From NCBI RefSeq assembly GCF_005402965.1, contig NZ_BJCF01000010.1, positions 1 through 64,000 on the forward strand: a stretch of 64,000 bases of DNA, in the 5' to 3' direction. Below are positions 48,680 through 57,584 of the stretch, in pieces. Source of the stretch: Dolichospermum planctonicum (GTDB lineage Bacteria; Cyanobacteriota; Cyanobacteriia; Cyanobacteriales; Nostocaceae). Position numbers and translations under genes: made by a program. Positions within the stretch are counted from its first letter, which is position 1; every line of letters starts with the position of its first letter. The notes under the pieces were generated by a model, which did no database searches, had not been told where the DNA came from, and saw only the letters and a program-made list of their open reading frames with translations.

Positions 48680-49645
48680 ATGAACAAAAATGAAATCACG
48701 GCGAATTACGATGAATCCTGGAAAGAAGCATTAAACGAATATTTTGATAGTTTTTTATCCTTCTTCTTTCCTGTAGCTTATAAAGCAATTGATTGGACAA
48801 AACCACCGGAATCACTAGATAAAGAACTGCAAGAAATTACGGCTTCATCAGCAACTGAAAAACGCATAGCCGATAAACTTTATAAAGTTTGGTTATTGGA
48901 TAAAACACAAGTATGGATTTTAATTCATATTGAAATTCAAAGCCAATATGATGTTGACTTCCAAGAACGGATGTACACTTATAATTATCGTGCCTTTGAC
49001 CTTTATCACCAATTTGTCGTGAGTTTGGCGATTTTAGGTGATACGAGTTCCACTTGGCGACCTAACAGTTATCATCAAGCAATGTTAGATTGTGAATTAA
49101 GTCTGAAGTTCCCCATTGCTAAACTCCTGGACTATGAATCACGGTGGAATGAACTAGAATCAAGTGATAATCCCTTTGCTATCATAGTAATGGCGCATTT
49201 GAAAACCAAAGCCACCACAGGTAATTTAGCAGAACGGGAACAGTGGAAATGGACATTAGTTAGGGGACTTTACGAGCGAGGCTTAACAAAAGAAAAGATT
49301 GTTAACCTTTTTAAGATAATTGATAAAATGATGACATTGCCCAAAGAATTGCAACAGGGATTAGTCGCTAAAATTAAACATTTGGAGGAGGAAAATCAAA
49401 TGCCTTTTATTAGTCCAACAGAAGAATTAGCAATGGAACGAGGGGTAGAAAGGGGAATAGAGCAGGGAGAACAACAACTGATTTTCCGGCAACTAAATCG
49501 GCGAATTGGTCGAATTGAATCATCATTCATTGAGACAATTCGGACATTGACAATTGACCAATTAGAATTACTCGGTGAAGCACTCTTAGATTTCTCCACT
49601 GTCACTGATTTAGAACAATGGTTAGAAAATAACTCAGAGTTTTAG
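48680..49645 (+). CDS. Rpn-family PD-(D/E)XK nuclease with DUF4351 C-terminus
   Basis: 321 residues. The nuclease core (~40-140) includes LDKTQVWILIHIEIQSQYD and DFQERMYTYNYRAFDLY, the Rpn/transposase_31 pattern. After a flexible ERGVERGIEQGEQQ linker the C-terminus RLTIDQLELLGEALLDFSTV-type DUF4351 follows, ending WLENN. Rpn proteins are DNA nucleases, some acting as anti-phage or recombination-promoting factors. They are numerous in Nostocales. Here the gene is intact. Confidence 0.82.
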   Translation: MNKNEITANYDESWKEALNEYFDSFLSFFFPVAYKAIDWTKPPESLDKELQEITASSATEKRIADKLYKVWLLDKTQVWILIHIEIQSQYDVDFQERMYTYNYRAFDLYHQFVVSLAILGDTSSTWRPNSYHQAMLDCELSLKFPIAKLLDYESRWNELESSDNPFAIIVMAHLKTKATTGNLAEREQWKWTLVRGLYERGLTKEKIVNLFKIIDKMMTLPKELQQGLVAKIKHLEEENQMPFISPTEELAMERGVERGIEQGEQQLIFRQLNRRIGRIESSFIETIRTLTIDQLELLGEALLDFSTVTDLEQWLENNSEF

Positions 49646-49726
49646 AAAACAAAACCCCATGGTTCACTAATTACTGTGGGGTAAAACAACTTTCTAGAAG
49701 CCGAGATTCTTGGGAGAAATTAAATT

Positions 49727-49850
49727 AGGACTTACGCAACTGTCACCCCAAAAATCTCTTGTAGGGTGCGTCAGATATCAACAATCTGTTTATTTGCAGG
49801 ATTTATCCAGTAGCAAAGCACCCTACCAATGTGCCAGTTGGGTAAGTCCT
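49727..49850. mobile_element. Nested palindromic element with AGGACTTACGCAACTG ends
   Basis: Outer arms AGGACTTACGCAACTG and CAGTTGGGTAAGTCCT are inverted (one mismatch). Inside lies the 66-bp palindrome-ended repeat (49761-49826) that also occurs at 7551-7616. One small element thus sits within another. It is non-coding, between convergent genes. Confidence 0.75.
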
Positions 49851-50019
49851 GGAAAAGTTAGAAAATTTGCTACTTAGGTAAATCTCAAATATAAAGAAAT
49901 AATTAAGAATATCCAAAAATTATATAAATTGTTATTACAGAACTATGCAAATGGGAACAAAGACTGTATATTAGTGTCAACTTGAGTATACCGAAAGATT
50001 TATAGTCTACCAATTATGA

Positions 50020-50057
50020 GATACCTCTGGTTCACCACAAAATGAACCGGGGGTATC
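50020..50057. terminator. Long hairpin between convergent genes
   Basis: The arms 'gatacctctggttca' and 'tgaaccgggggtatc' are inverted copies with a short loop, followed on the plus strand by 'tgtgtttt'. It lies between the Rpn-type gene and the kinase gene. Confidence 0.55.
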
Positions 50058-50083
50058 TGTGTTTTGGGGCTAATTAACAGAAT

Positions 50084-51778
50084 TTACCTCCAACCTAACC
50101 AACGTAAACAAGGACTAATTAAGTAATAGCTGATACTTAAAGAAAAACTAATTAAGATACTCACAAAACTAAAAAAACCCAGAGGTGAAAATATATCAAA
50201 CCCTTGTGGTTCTCTATAAAAATGAAATAAATGTAGTCTTAATCCTAAGTTAGTGAAAACACCTATCAAATTAGCACTACCCAAACCAGCAATTACAGCA
50301 TAAGCGATTTTATGAGTGCGAATACCTAAACCTAATGTCAGTATGGGAAGTGATATCAAAATCCATATTACGAAGTTTTCACTACTATTTTGAGTGGGAA
50401 TGAATTGACAAGCTATCCAGCCTAGACTATAACCAATCAAACCCATAAAAGCGGAAACCAGAAACCGTCGCTTTTGTCCAAAACAACCTGACAAGCTTAG
50501 TCCCAAACCTGTTCCCAAACCTGCAAAAGCGTAGACTATGGTTTCTGCGGCTATGTACGGTTGATTTTTGACTAATGTTGGTAATAGATAGGCTAGTAAT
50601 TCTAGCCAGCGATCGCCTAAACTGGTATAATCAGCCAGAATAAAACCGATGATAGTGGCTATTCCCATGCAAATACTAGTCAAAATCATTACCCAAATAG
50701 TCACCAAACCAGCAAATAAAAACTTAAATACTCCCCGAATAATAAATAAAGTTGTATTACCTATAGCTTGGAAAAATTGAACAACTAATTTTACTAAATA
50801 CTTGCCAATGCGGGTAAATAATCCTTCCCGTGGTAATGGGGAAGCAATCTTTAATAATCTTTTGTGAATAATACCTGCGTGTGCTGGACGCGATCGCGCG
50901 TCATCCTGTACCATTTCATCTAGCAAGTCTGCTAAATCTGGTTTAATCTGACAATAATTACGCCACCGTAATTTTCCCGTGAGACTGTCTTCCAATTCAG
51001 GTGGATATTTACCCGTTAGGAGTTGAATCATCGTCCGTCCCAAAGCATAGAAATCTGCCCCAGGACCGACATTACTACCATGAATTTGTTCTTGAGGACT
51101 ATAACCGGAGGAGTATAAGCGGGTGGAGGTAGAATGGGATTTTAAAACTGAACCACTAACTTGTTTAGCGCCCCCAAAATCAATTAAGACTAACTTATCC
51201 TCCTTGAGGGGTTTAGCGGGTGTAGAGGTTCGTAACATTAAATTAGAAGGCTTTATATCTCGGTGAATAATTTGGCGCTTGTGTAACTCCTGCAAAATCT
51301 GTACAGCTTGAATAAACCAACATAAAACTAAATCTTCTGGACAACCTTGGGGGGAATTTATTAATACTTCCTCTAAAGTATAGCCATGGATTTTTTCCAT
51401 CACCAAACATGGTAATTGAAGGGGTTGAGGATTGATCAAATTAACTTGAAAATACCCATCATTGTCCACTTTGGGGACGGCATTACTACGGAAATTACTT
51501 AAAAATTCCGCCTCTTGCATGAACAATTCAAGTGCCTTCGCTGAAGTCTCTACAAGCACCTTGAGGACTTTTTCTGTTTGTGTCTTTTCATCCCAAATTG
51601 TATAAATTTGAGCAAATCCCCCTGATCCTAGTGGTTTAAGAGGGAAATAACGTTCTAACAAATGCAACTGTGCGCCACAACTGTTACAAAATTTGTTTCC
51701 CCAGGGTTGGGGATAAGGACGTTGACAATGAGGATTTATGCAGTGAACTGCACTCTGAGTTATCTGGGTCAAAACCAC
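50084..51778 (-). CDS. Membrane Ser/Thr protein kinase with N-terminal zinc ribbon
   Basis: 564 residues. A zinc ribbon (C13, C18, C31, C34) precedes a Hanks-type kinase with LGSGGFAQIY, KVLKVL, HRDIKPSNLM and IDFGGAKQ, all catalytic residues intact. The activation region reads SSGYSPQEQ. From about residue 325, six or so transmembrane helices follow (GVFKFLFAGLVTIWVMILTS and others). It probably phosphorylates proteins at a membrane; targets are unknown. Unlike the WD40 protein at 5779, this one should be active. Confidence 0.9.
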   Translation of the reverse strand: MVLTQITQSAVHCINPHCQRPYPQPWGNKFCNSCGAQLHLLERYFPLKPLGSGGFAQIYTIWDEKTQTEKVLKVLVETSAKALELFMQEAEFLSNFRSNAVPKVDNDGYFQVNLINPQPLQLPCLVMEKIHGYTLEEVLINSPQGCPEDLVLCWFIQAVQILQELHKRQIIHRDIKPSNLMLRTSTPAKPLKEDKLVLIDFGGAKQVSGSVLKSHSTSTRLYSSGYSPQEQIHGSNVGPGADFYALGRTMIQLLTGKYPPELEDSLTGKLRWRNYCQIKPDLADLLDEMVQDDARSRPAHAGIIHKRLLKIASPLPREGLFTRIGKYLVKLVVQFFQAIGNTTLFIIRGVFKFLFAGLVTIWVMILTSICMGIATIIGFILADYTSLGDRWLELLAYLLPTLVKNQPYIAAETIVYAFAGLGTGLGLSLSGCFGQKRRFLVSAFMGLIGYSLGWIACQFIPTQNSSENFVIWILISLPILTLGLGIRTHKIAYAVIAGLGSANLIGVFTNLGLRLHLFHFYREPQGFDIFSPLGFFSFVSILISFSLSISYYLISPCLRWLGWR

Positions 51779-52239
51779 GAAAATACAAAGGCTGGATTGA
51801 TTTTAGCGTCTCTTGAGGGTTGTGGATAGGGTTAAATCAAAATCAAGAAAAAAATTGGCACAAACACAGACCATTCAAATCAATTCAGATCAGGAATGAT
51901 GGGTCTGACCCCCTATTAATTATCCGGTAAAAATGTAATTAAAAAAGATTAATAATCAAGAATGAAAAAATTTCAGAAAAATGCCAAATTGGCAACCATG
52001 GTTAAATAAACCAGGCTAAATTATATGAGACAAGCAAAAACAAGGGATTGTTAAGAGGTTAAATCAACTAACATAAAGCTCTTGTGGAGATTGTCTAAAA
52101 AATCAATAGAATTAGTATTTGCTGCACAGGAATACCTGCTAAATATAGACGTGATCGTTAACCTGCAAATTACCCCCCTAATTAACGGGTTTCGTCTATA
52201 TGAATAAATTCCTAAACGCTTCAGCAGCAAATGGTAGAG
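51779..52239. other. Intergenic region, no protein gene seen
   Basis: About 460 bases with no convincing ORF (the minus-strand frame over 52051-52275 has no recognisable features). It leads into a strong plus-strand terminator hairpin, so it may produce a small RNA. Confidence 0.35.
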
Positions 52240-52240
52240 T

Positions 52241-52287
52241 GGGAGAGAAAGGCGCTTGGTAATGCCTCCTCCCACTCTCTTTTTCTG
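52241..52287 (+). terminator. Rho-independent terminator without an assigned gene
   Basis: The 10-bp GC-rich arms 'agagtgggag' and 'ctcccactct' are followed by 'ctttttct'. The T run is on the plus strand, yet the nearest plus-strand gene ends 2.6 kb upstream. The downstream minus-strand glycosyltransferase gene would not use this orientation. Confidence 0.6.
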
Positions 52288-52299
52288 GGGAGTTTTTCC

Positions 52300-53541
52300 T
52301 CACATAGAATTGGTATGACCCAACAACCAATTTAAATGCTGTGGTAATAATGTTGCTAAATCATAGTTATTGATTATAGTCTTTCTGGCAGCGGCACGAA
52401 TAGGAATCATATCTGGGGAATTATCCAAAGCCGCGTTGACTTTGTTAGCAATTTGTTGGGGAGAAAAGAAATCTACCAACAGTCCATTTTTACCATCTTC
52501 AATTACTTCTAAAACTGGTGGAGTATCAGAAGCTATTAATAAACATCCTGTAGACATGGCTTCTAACATTGACCAGGATAAGACAAAAGGACGGGTTAAA
52601 TAAATATGGGCTGAGGAAGCTTGTAAAACTTGGAGATATTCACTATAAGGTAGTCTACCGGTAAAGTGTAATCTGGATAAATCCAAATCTAACTTTTCTA
52701 ACATTAACTGTTTATAGGTTTTACCATCTGGTAGAGTTTTTCCATAAGCTACCCTATCTTCCCCCACAACTACAACATGACAATTTGGCCGTTGTTGTTG
52801 AATTAATGCTACTGCTTCCATGAACTGAGGAAAACCGCGATAAGGTTCCATTCCCCTGCCTACATAGGTTACTAATTCTGTAACCTGGGAAAGGTCAAGA
52901 TTAATGCGAGGTAAAACTAATTTAGCATCTGGCTGGGGTTGAAAAAAATTAGTATCAATTCCATCGTGACAAACACTGATTTTACTATGATATTCTGGGG
53001 GAAATTGCTGCCGTTGCCAATTAGTAGGAGAAAGACCACGATGACAATTATATAAATCAATTAAAATCGGGGCATTTTTCACACGAATACGACATAAATC
53101 ATCTGCATTTAGTGGTTCACTGGGATCAAAATCAGCATCAGAACCGCGACCATGATAAAACCATTCAAAGAAACACAATAATTCTGCTTCGGGGAAAATT
53201 TCTTTCATAAATAATGTCGGACCCCAACCCGAATGACCGTAAATTATATCTGGGATAAAACCCTGTGTTTTCAGATTTTCTGCCATTCGATATACAGCTT
53301 GTCCAGTAATAACTGCATTTTCTAAATTGCGGACATAATGATGGGTTTGGGGTGCTGCTTGACGGGAAGGTTGATAAATAGCTTTAAATACACCAGGTAT
53401 AGTTCCTTCCTGACGATTAGTGCCAAATACAATTTGGTAATTGCTATCTTGGGCTAAAGCTGCGGCTAAATGGCGAAATTGAGCGGGAAAGTTGGGATGT
53501 AAGAATAAAATCCGTTTGGGAATTGTCGCAGCATTTTTCAT
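52300..53541 (-). CDS. Glycosyltransferase family 4 protein
   Basis: 413 residues, GT-B fold. The N-domain opens KRILFLHPNFPAQFRHLAAA; the C-domain has LVTYVGRGMEPYRGFPQFME, VVVVGEDRVAYG, LHFTGRLPYSEYLQVL and the donor-binding region SMLEAMSTGCLLIASDTPPV. It likely adds sugars to an envelope polysaccharide or glycolipid. No polysaccharide cluster is adjacent. It begins 122 bases from a tnpB pseudogene. Confidence 0.88.
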   Translation of the reverse strand: MKNAATIPKRILFLHPNFPAQFRHLAAALAQDSNYQIVFGTNRQEGTIPGVFKAIYQPSRQAAPQTHHYVRNLENAVITGQAVYRMAENLKTQGFIPDIIYGHSGWGPTLFMKEIFPEAELLCFFEWFYHGRGSDADFDPSEPLNADDLCRIRVKNAPILIDLYNCHRGLSPTNWQRQQFPPEYHSKISVCHDGIDTNFFQPQPDAKLVLPRINLDLSQVTELVTYVGRGMEPYRGFPQFMEAVALIQQQRPNCHVVVVGEDRVAYGKTLPDGKTYKQLMLEKLDLDLSRLHFTGRLPYSEYLQVLQASSAHIYLTRPFVLSWSMLEAMSTGCLLIASDTPPVLEVIEDGKNGLLVDFFSPQQIANKVNAALDNSPDMIPIRAAARKTIINNYDLATLLPQHLNWLLGHTNSM

Positions 53542-53617
53542 ATATGTAAATACTTATCTTTGAGTCAATGTGATACTTATTTTATAATACATTACAGCCA
53601 TTTTATTTTGAGGGTGA

Positions 53618-53655
53618 TATTATTGACGCTCCCCGCCCTATAGAGGGACGGGGAT
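53618..53655 (-). repeat. Right-end hairpin of a TnpB element
   Basis: On the minus strand 'caagaatccccgtccctcta' with 'tagggcggggagcgtcaat' forms a GC-rich hairpin just after the tnpB stop. It is the reference for the solo ends at 19610-19646 and 35833-35869. Confidence 0.6.
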
Positions 53656-53662
53656 TCTTGTT

Positions 53663-54340
53663 TCAATGAGCAACCTTACTCAAACTTGTTACCAAGTCTG
53701 AGCAGAGGGTCATCTCTCCACAAGGGTTAGAAGTTCCGGTGCGCCCCACCGTACTTAGATCATAGCCAGTTTGTTTTAGTGCTTTTGCTAGAATGTTAAT
53801 TGCAGCATTGTGGTCACGGTCAAGTATGCACCCACATTTACAAACATGAGTTCTAACTGAAAGTGACTTCTTGACGATTTCTCCACAATTAGAACAATTT
53901 TGAGAAGTATATTGTGGTGCAACAGGTACAACCACACGACCATAGACTTTACCAAAATATTCTAACCATTGAGTAAACAATGACCAAGAAATTTTAGATT
54001 TTAGATTTTAGATTTTAGATTGGGAATTTTCGGTATAAGTAGGGGGCAACGGCCGTTGACCCCTACAATTTCAGGGCGGAACTAATCCAAAATTGCTAAT
54101 CTAAAATCCCCAAGATCCACACTTGAGGGTGGAGTCAATCCAAAATCCAAAATCGTAAATCCAAAATCCACTGACCACCCCGCATCACTAATTGACTTGG
54201 CTAATTTGCTATTCTTAACCATATTTTTCACTTGCAGTTTTTCAAAGACCACCAAATCGTTAGATTTGACCACGCACAATGCTGTTGTCACAGCCAAGTC
54301 TTGACGCTGACGTGATACTTGCAAATGTTTTCAGGGATTT
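53663..54340 (-). pseudogene. tnpB: Broken tnpB, 5'-truncated and split by a family-2 element
   Basis: The upstream part reads HLQVSRQRQDLAVTTALCVV to VVFEKLQVKNMVKNSKLAKS; the downstream part reads SLFTQWLEYFGKVYGRVVVP, the zinc ribbon CSNCGE ... CKCGC and RuvC Asp in LDRDHNAAINIL. A 185-bp insertion (53987-54171) flanked by TGACCA repeats separates them. Removing it and one repeat restores DAGWSLFTQW exactly. The first ~200 codons are missing, replaced by a heptamer array at 54345. It is a different tnpB lineage from the one at 33118. Confidence 0.85.
53987..54171. mobile_element. MITE-like element, family 2, inserted in tnpB with 6-bp target duplication
   Basis: Both ends consist of 'gattttaga/gattttgga' units in opposite orientation; the 185-bp insertion is flanked by TGACCA at 53981-53986 and 54172-54177. 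Near the centre is a second palindrome, 'tagggggcaacggccgttga' + 'cccctac', suggesting nesting. No coding capacity. Confidence 0.8.
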
Positions 54341-54344
54341 TATC

Positions 54345-54381
54345 ACCCATTACCTATTACCCATTACCCATTACCCATTAC
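54345..54381. repeat. Heptamer tandem array (cccatta)
   Basis: Five units of 'acccatt/acctatt' at the truncated 5' end of the tnpB fragment. Confidence 0.9.
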
Positions 54382-54567
54382 TAGTCTCAACTAGATAATT
54401 AGCAACTTGAGTTATTAATAAATTTATAGAACAAAATACATTATTGCAAATATAATTCACTACTAGACAAATAAAGTCCACACTTTGATAAACTCTGTTA
54501 TCATCTGCATGGACTAATGTACATTTGCTGAAAGTTAACTATGGAACATCCCTATATTCTTTATTAC

Positions 54568-55287
54568 TTATTTTCTAGTCGCCATTTTTTCCTCAAGAGG
54601 TTTAAAAGTCTTTTTAGTAGCGCCACAAATAGGACAACTCCAATCATCGGGAATATCAGTAAAAGCTGTACCCGCTGCAATTCCCGAATCAGGATCACCG
54701 ATAACAGGATCATAAATCATGCTGCATTGTCTACAAATCCATTTTTGAGTGTGAGGGTCTTCGCTTATTACTCTGGTGATAGTTTCTCCACCATTTAATA
54801 CTTCTAAAGCCTCAATATAGCGATCTGCATGATAATTTTCAATGAATTTGAGCAACCCAAAACGGTGGGCTGCGGTGCGAAATGTGTTAGCATGATCACT
54901 AGATTCTTGAGATTGGTTGAGAAATTCTGCCGCTGCTAAATCATCTCGATCTTTTTGGGCAGCCGCCGCGAATTGGGGATACATTGTAGTGTATTCATAG
55001 GTTTCACCTTCAATGGCTAAAGATAAACAACGAGAAATTATTTCCCGTTTTTGTTCATCATTTAAAGCAGCAGCATTTTTAACTACAAGTTCAGGATGTA
55101 ATAATTCAAAATGTGCGAAAGCGTGTTCAGTTTCTTGATCTGCTGTTTCTTTAAAAAGTTTCGCTAAATCGGAAAAACCCAGTTGACGCGCTACCGCTGC
55201 AAAAAATAAGTATTTGCGATTTGCCATTGATTCACCAGCAAAGGCAGATTCTAAATTTTGTAGTGTGGTAAAATTTGATAAATCCAT
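54568..55287 (-). CDS. rbrA: Rubrerythrin with C-terminal rubredoxin domain
   Basis: 239 residues. The ferritin-like di-iron domain has ESAFAGESMANRKYLFFA, ADQETEHAFAHFELLHP and QESSDHANTFRTAAHRFG; the rubredoxin domain has WICRQCSMIYD and CPICGATKK. The order is classical rubrerythrin. It reduces H2O2; in Anabaena such a protein protects heterocyst nitrogenase. ATG 55287 matches the family start MDLSNFTTLQNLE; the frame stays open to 55356. The gene symbol follows the Anabaena naming and is by similarity. Confidence 0.92.
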   Translation of the reverse strand: MDLSNFTTLQNLESAFAGESMANRKYLFFAAVARQLGFSDLAKLFKETADQETEHAFAHFELLHPELVVKNAAALNDEQKREIISRCLSLAIEGETYEYTTMYPQFAAAAQKDRDDLAAAEFLNQSQESSDHANTFRTAAHRFGLLKFIENYHADRYIEALEVLNGGETITRVISEDPHTQKWICRQCSMIYDPVIGDPDSGIAAGTAFTDIPDDWSCPICGATKKTFKPLEEKMATRK

Positions 55288-55483
55288 AATTTTGAATGTC
55301 TGTGAAGTATTTTTTATGTCGTGGTACAGGATTTGAAAATTGGCTCTTTTAACCAATTTCTCAAGTATTCATAGAATAGTGATCAGCCCATTTTTAATAA
55401 TCCAGTTTTTTGAGCTATTTCAGGATAATTATCCAACTCAAAATCTTTGATAGTGGTGTAATTGGTTGAGACGGTTGAGGGAA

Positions 55484-55630
55484 TTATAAACTGGGATAAT
55501 CAATATATTCTCTGGCTTCTGAACCATAAATCTTTTCAGGATTTAGTGTATGCAAATGTGGGTTAATTTCTAAGTCTTTTGGTAAATCTGGATTGGCTAT
55601 AAATAGCAGACCAAAAGATACTAAATTGGT
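55484..55630 (-). pseudogene. C-terminal fragment of an alkene reductase (Old Yellow Enzyme family)
   Basis: The frame NLVSFGLLFIANPDLPKDLE continues to LHTLNPEKIYGSEAREYIDY and PSL-stop. Full proteins of the NemA type end with SFGRLFIANPDLP ... FYG ... GYTDYP. No upstream coding remains. The rest of 55288-55745 shows no gene. Confidence 0.6.
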
Positions 55631-55745
55631 ATGATTACTGTTTATAATTGTATGAATTAAAACCCATTAAAACCAGATGCCAAGGCGTTTTTTGCCCCTT
55701 TGATTTCTAGTCACCAAGAGATTTTCAAGAGATTTTCAAGAGATT

Positions 55746-56006
55746 TTATTTTTCTAAGCGCACCGCATACCACTGTAAATATTTTCCTGGTCCAACATCC
55801 AAATTACAACTTGTATTTAGTAAATATCGTGCTTTTTCGGTGACAGACTGGAATTTTTGTACATCTGGCGGTAAATCATGATCAGGAAGTTGTGATACAA
55901 TTTCCTCTAGTTTTGTTAATAACTCAGCCGCTGTGAGAAATTGTTCTGGTTGATTTGTTTCCAAAACCACGAAATCGTCCTCTTGATACATTAATGAATT
56001 TGGCAT
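55746..56006 (-). CDS. CRR7-like protein (NDH-1 assembly factor family)
   Basis: 86 residues: MPNSLMYQEDDFVVLETNQP, TAAELLTKLEEIVSQLP, YLLNTSCNLDVGPG and YLQWYAVRLEK. The C-terminus matches chlororespiratory reduction 7, needed for accumulation of chloroplast NDH. ATG 56006 begins the conserved part; upstream in-frame sequence to 56069 is heptamer repeat. It lies just downstream of sasA on the same strand. Confidence 0.78.
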   Translation of the reverse strand: MPNSLMYQEDDFVVLETNQPEQFLTAAELLTKLEEIVSQLPDHDLPPDVQKFQSVTEKARYLLNTSCNLDVGPGKYLQWYAVRLEK

Positions 56007-56010
56007 TTTT

Positions 56011-56059
56011 GGTAATGGGTAATTGGTAATTGGTAATTGGTAATGGGTAATGGGTAATA
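56011..56059. repeat. Heptamer tandem array (taattgg / taatggg)
   Basis: Seven units directly upstream of the crr7 start, in the short spacer after sasA. Confidence 0.85.
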
Positions 56060-56093
56060 GTTTTACCACTGATAACTAACTAATAACTAATAA

Positions 56094-57281
56094 CTACGAT
56101 GGATATACTGGCAAAGTAAAATGAAACCATGCACCACCGTGGGGAGATGAATCCACCCAAATTTGACCGTAGTGAGCGCGGATAATGCGTTGACATAAAC
56201 AAAGACCAATTCCATATCCATCTACGTTTTGATCACGTTGGAGACGGAAAAGATGCTCAAAAATGCGATCGCGGTTTTCTTCAGGAATACCAGGACCGCT
56301 ATCACCAATACTAAATTCCACCTTTTGCGTAGTGCGATGTAGTCCCGACAAACTGATAATACCACCAACAGGTGTATATTTGATGGCATTATCTAAAAGA
56401 TTAATTAATGCTTGCCTAATTCGGGCTGGATCTGCATACACTAATGGTAAATCTTGAGGAATATCTGTTTCTATAGTTTGGGATTTGCTAATATAGCGAT
56501 CGCTCAATTCCTCTAACACCTCTAAACACAGTTCCCCTAATTGTAGTTTTTGGGGTGTAATTGGTAGTTCTGTGTCTTGACCAAACCCTACTTGTAAAAG
56601 TTCAGCAATCATCCGATCAATAATCCGTGTTTGTGCGCGGGCTTGTTTTAATAAATGCAGTGCCATGGCTGGTTTTAAGCGGGGAAATTCCCCTGTTTCT
56701 GGATTGTAATGAGATTGAAGAGTTTCAATAGCGATCGCCGCAGCCGTGAGGGGATTGCGGAGGTCATGGGCTAAAATGGCAATGACGCGGTCTTTAAACT
56801 GTAGCTGTTCTTGTAGTTTTTCCTTTTCCTGCTTTAGCCGAAAAATTTCATCTGAGAGTTGAATCAATGCAGATGAAGTAGCAACAGAATGAATAGTATA
56901 CTTAGGTGATATTACTTGATTCTTTTCATCCAGACGTTCTTGTAAATCCTCCTGTAATTTCAAAAACGTATCTACTGTGGTTTGCCAACGCGGCCACCAA
57001 GTTTTTAACTGCGGGATGATATTAGTACCAGCGATAGTCTGTTGTGGTTCTGGATGAATTTTCACCAAAGCAGGAGTTGCTATTAACTTAAAGTGTTCCG
57101 CTAAATAAGGCTGTTGTTCAACATCAATAAGTTGTAGTTCAAAACTATACACAGCCTCTAATTCTTTTAAGTAAGCGCGAATTCGCTGTACTTGTTGTCG
57201 AGACTTAGGTCGTCCATCAACAAACAGCAACAATTGGAGTGGAGCCTCAGAATAGTTAGGCTGATCCTGGGAAACTTGCAT
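56094..57281 (-). CDS. sasA: SasA, circadian two-component sensor histidine kinase
   Basis: 395 residues. The N-terminal KaiB-like thioredoxin fold ([20 protein letters not shown] to TPALVKIHP, ~15-105) is followed by HisKA with the phospho-His in [14 protein letters not shown] and HATPase motifs [20 protein letters not shown] and DGYGIGLCL. SasA binds KaiC and passes the phosphate to RpaA, driving clock output. The start [10 protein letters not shown] at 57281 fits the family; the frame is open to 57308. The crr7-like gene follows closely. Confidence 0.93.
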   Translation of the reverse strand: MQVSQDQPNYSEAPLQLLLFVDGRPKSRQQVQRIRAYLKELEAVYSFELQLIDVEQQPYLAEHFKLIATPALVKIHPEPQQTIAGTNIIPQLKTWWPRWQTTVDTFLKLQEDLQERLDEKNQVISPKYTIHSVATSSALIQLSDEIFRLKQEKEKLQEQLQFKDRVIAILAHDLRNPLTAAAIAIETLQSHYNPETGEFPRLKPAMALHLLKQARAQTRIIDRMIAELLQVGFGQDTELPITPQKLQLGELCLEVLEELSDRYISKSQTIETDIPQDLPLVYADPARIRQALINLLDNAIKYTPVGGIISLSGLHRTTQKVEFSIGDSGPGIPEENRDRIFEHLFRLQRDQNVDGYGIGLCLCQRIIRAHYGQIWVDSSPHGGAWFHFTLPVYPS

Positions 57282-57584
57282 GACATCTTGTTTCAGCACT
57301 GGTAACAACCTGGCGACGCTTTACAGAAAATAAAATGGACTAACTAACGTTGGTCGATGGCCGTTGTTTTTTCCAATTTAATATCTATTTTAGATTTTTC
57401 CTACTGTAGTCCGATTTAGGTTTTTGACATCAGACGAATTTTTGCGGAATTTTGCCGACTTTTACCTGGATTTTTACACCTATTAGCCCGAATTTGCCAC
57501 TAGATGCCCATCAAATCGAATTTGTCTTTTACCTGTTGTTAAAAATGCTAGGGTAGAAGGTGAAAATCAATTTGTGATTTCTTT

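Noticed and set aside
52051-52275. 74-residue minus-strand ORF
   Set aside because: It runs through a terminator hairpin and has no coding-like features.
54541-54798. ORF antisense to rubrerythrin
   Set aside because: It is the complement of the rubredoxin domain, which clearly is the real coding frame.
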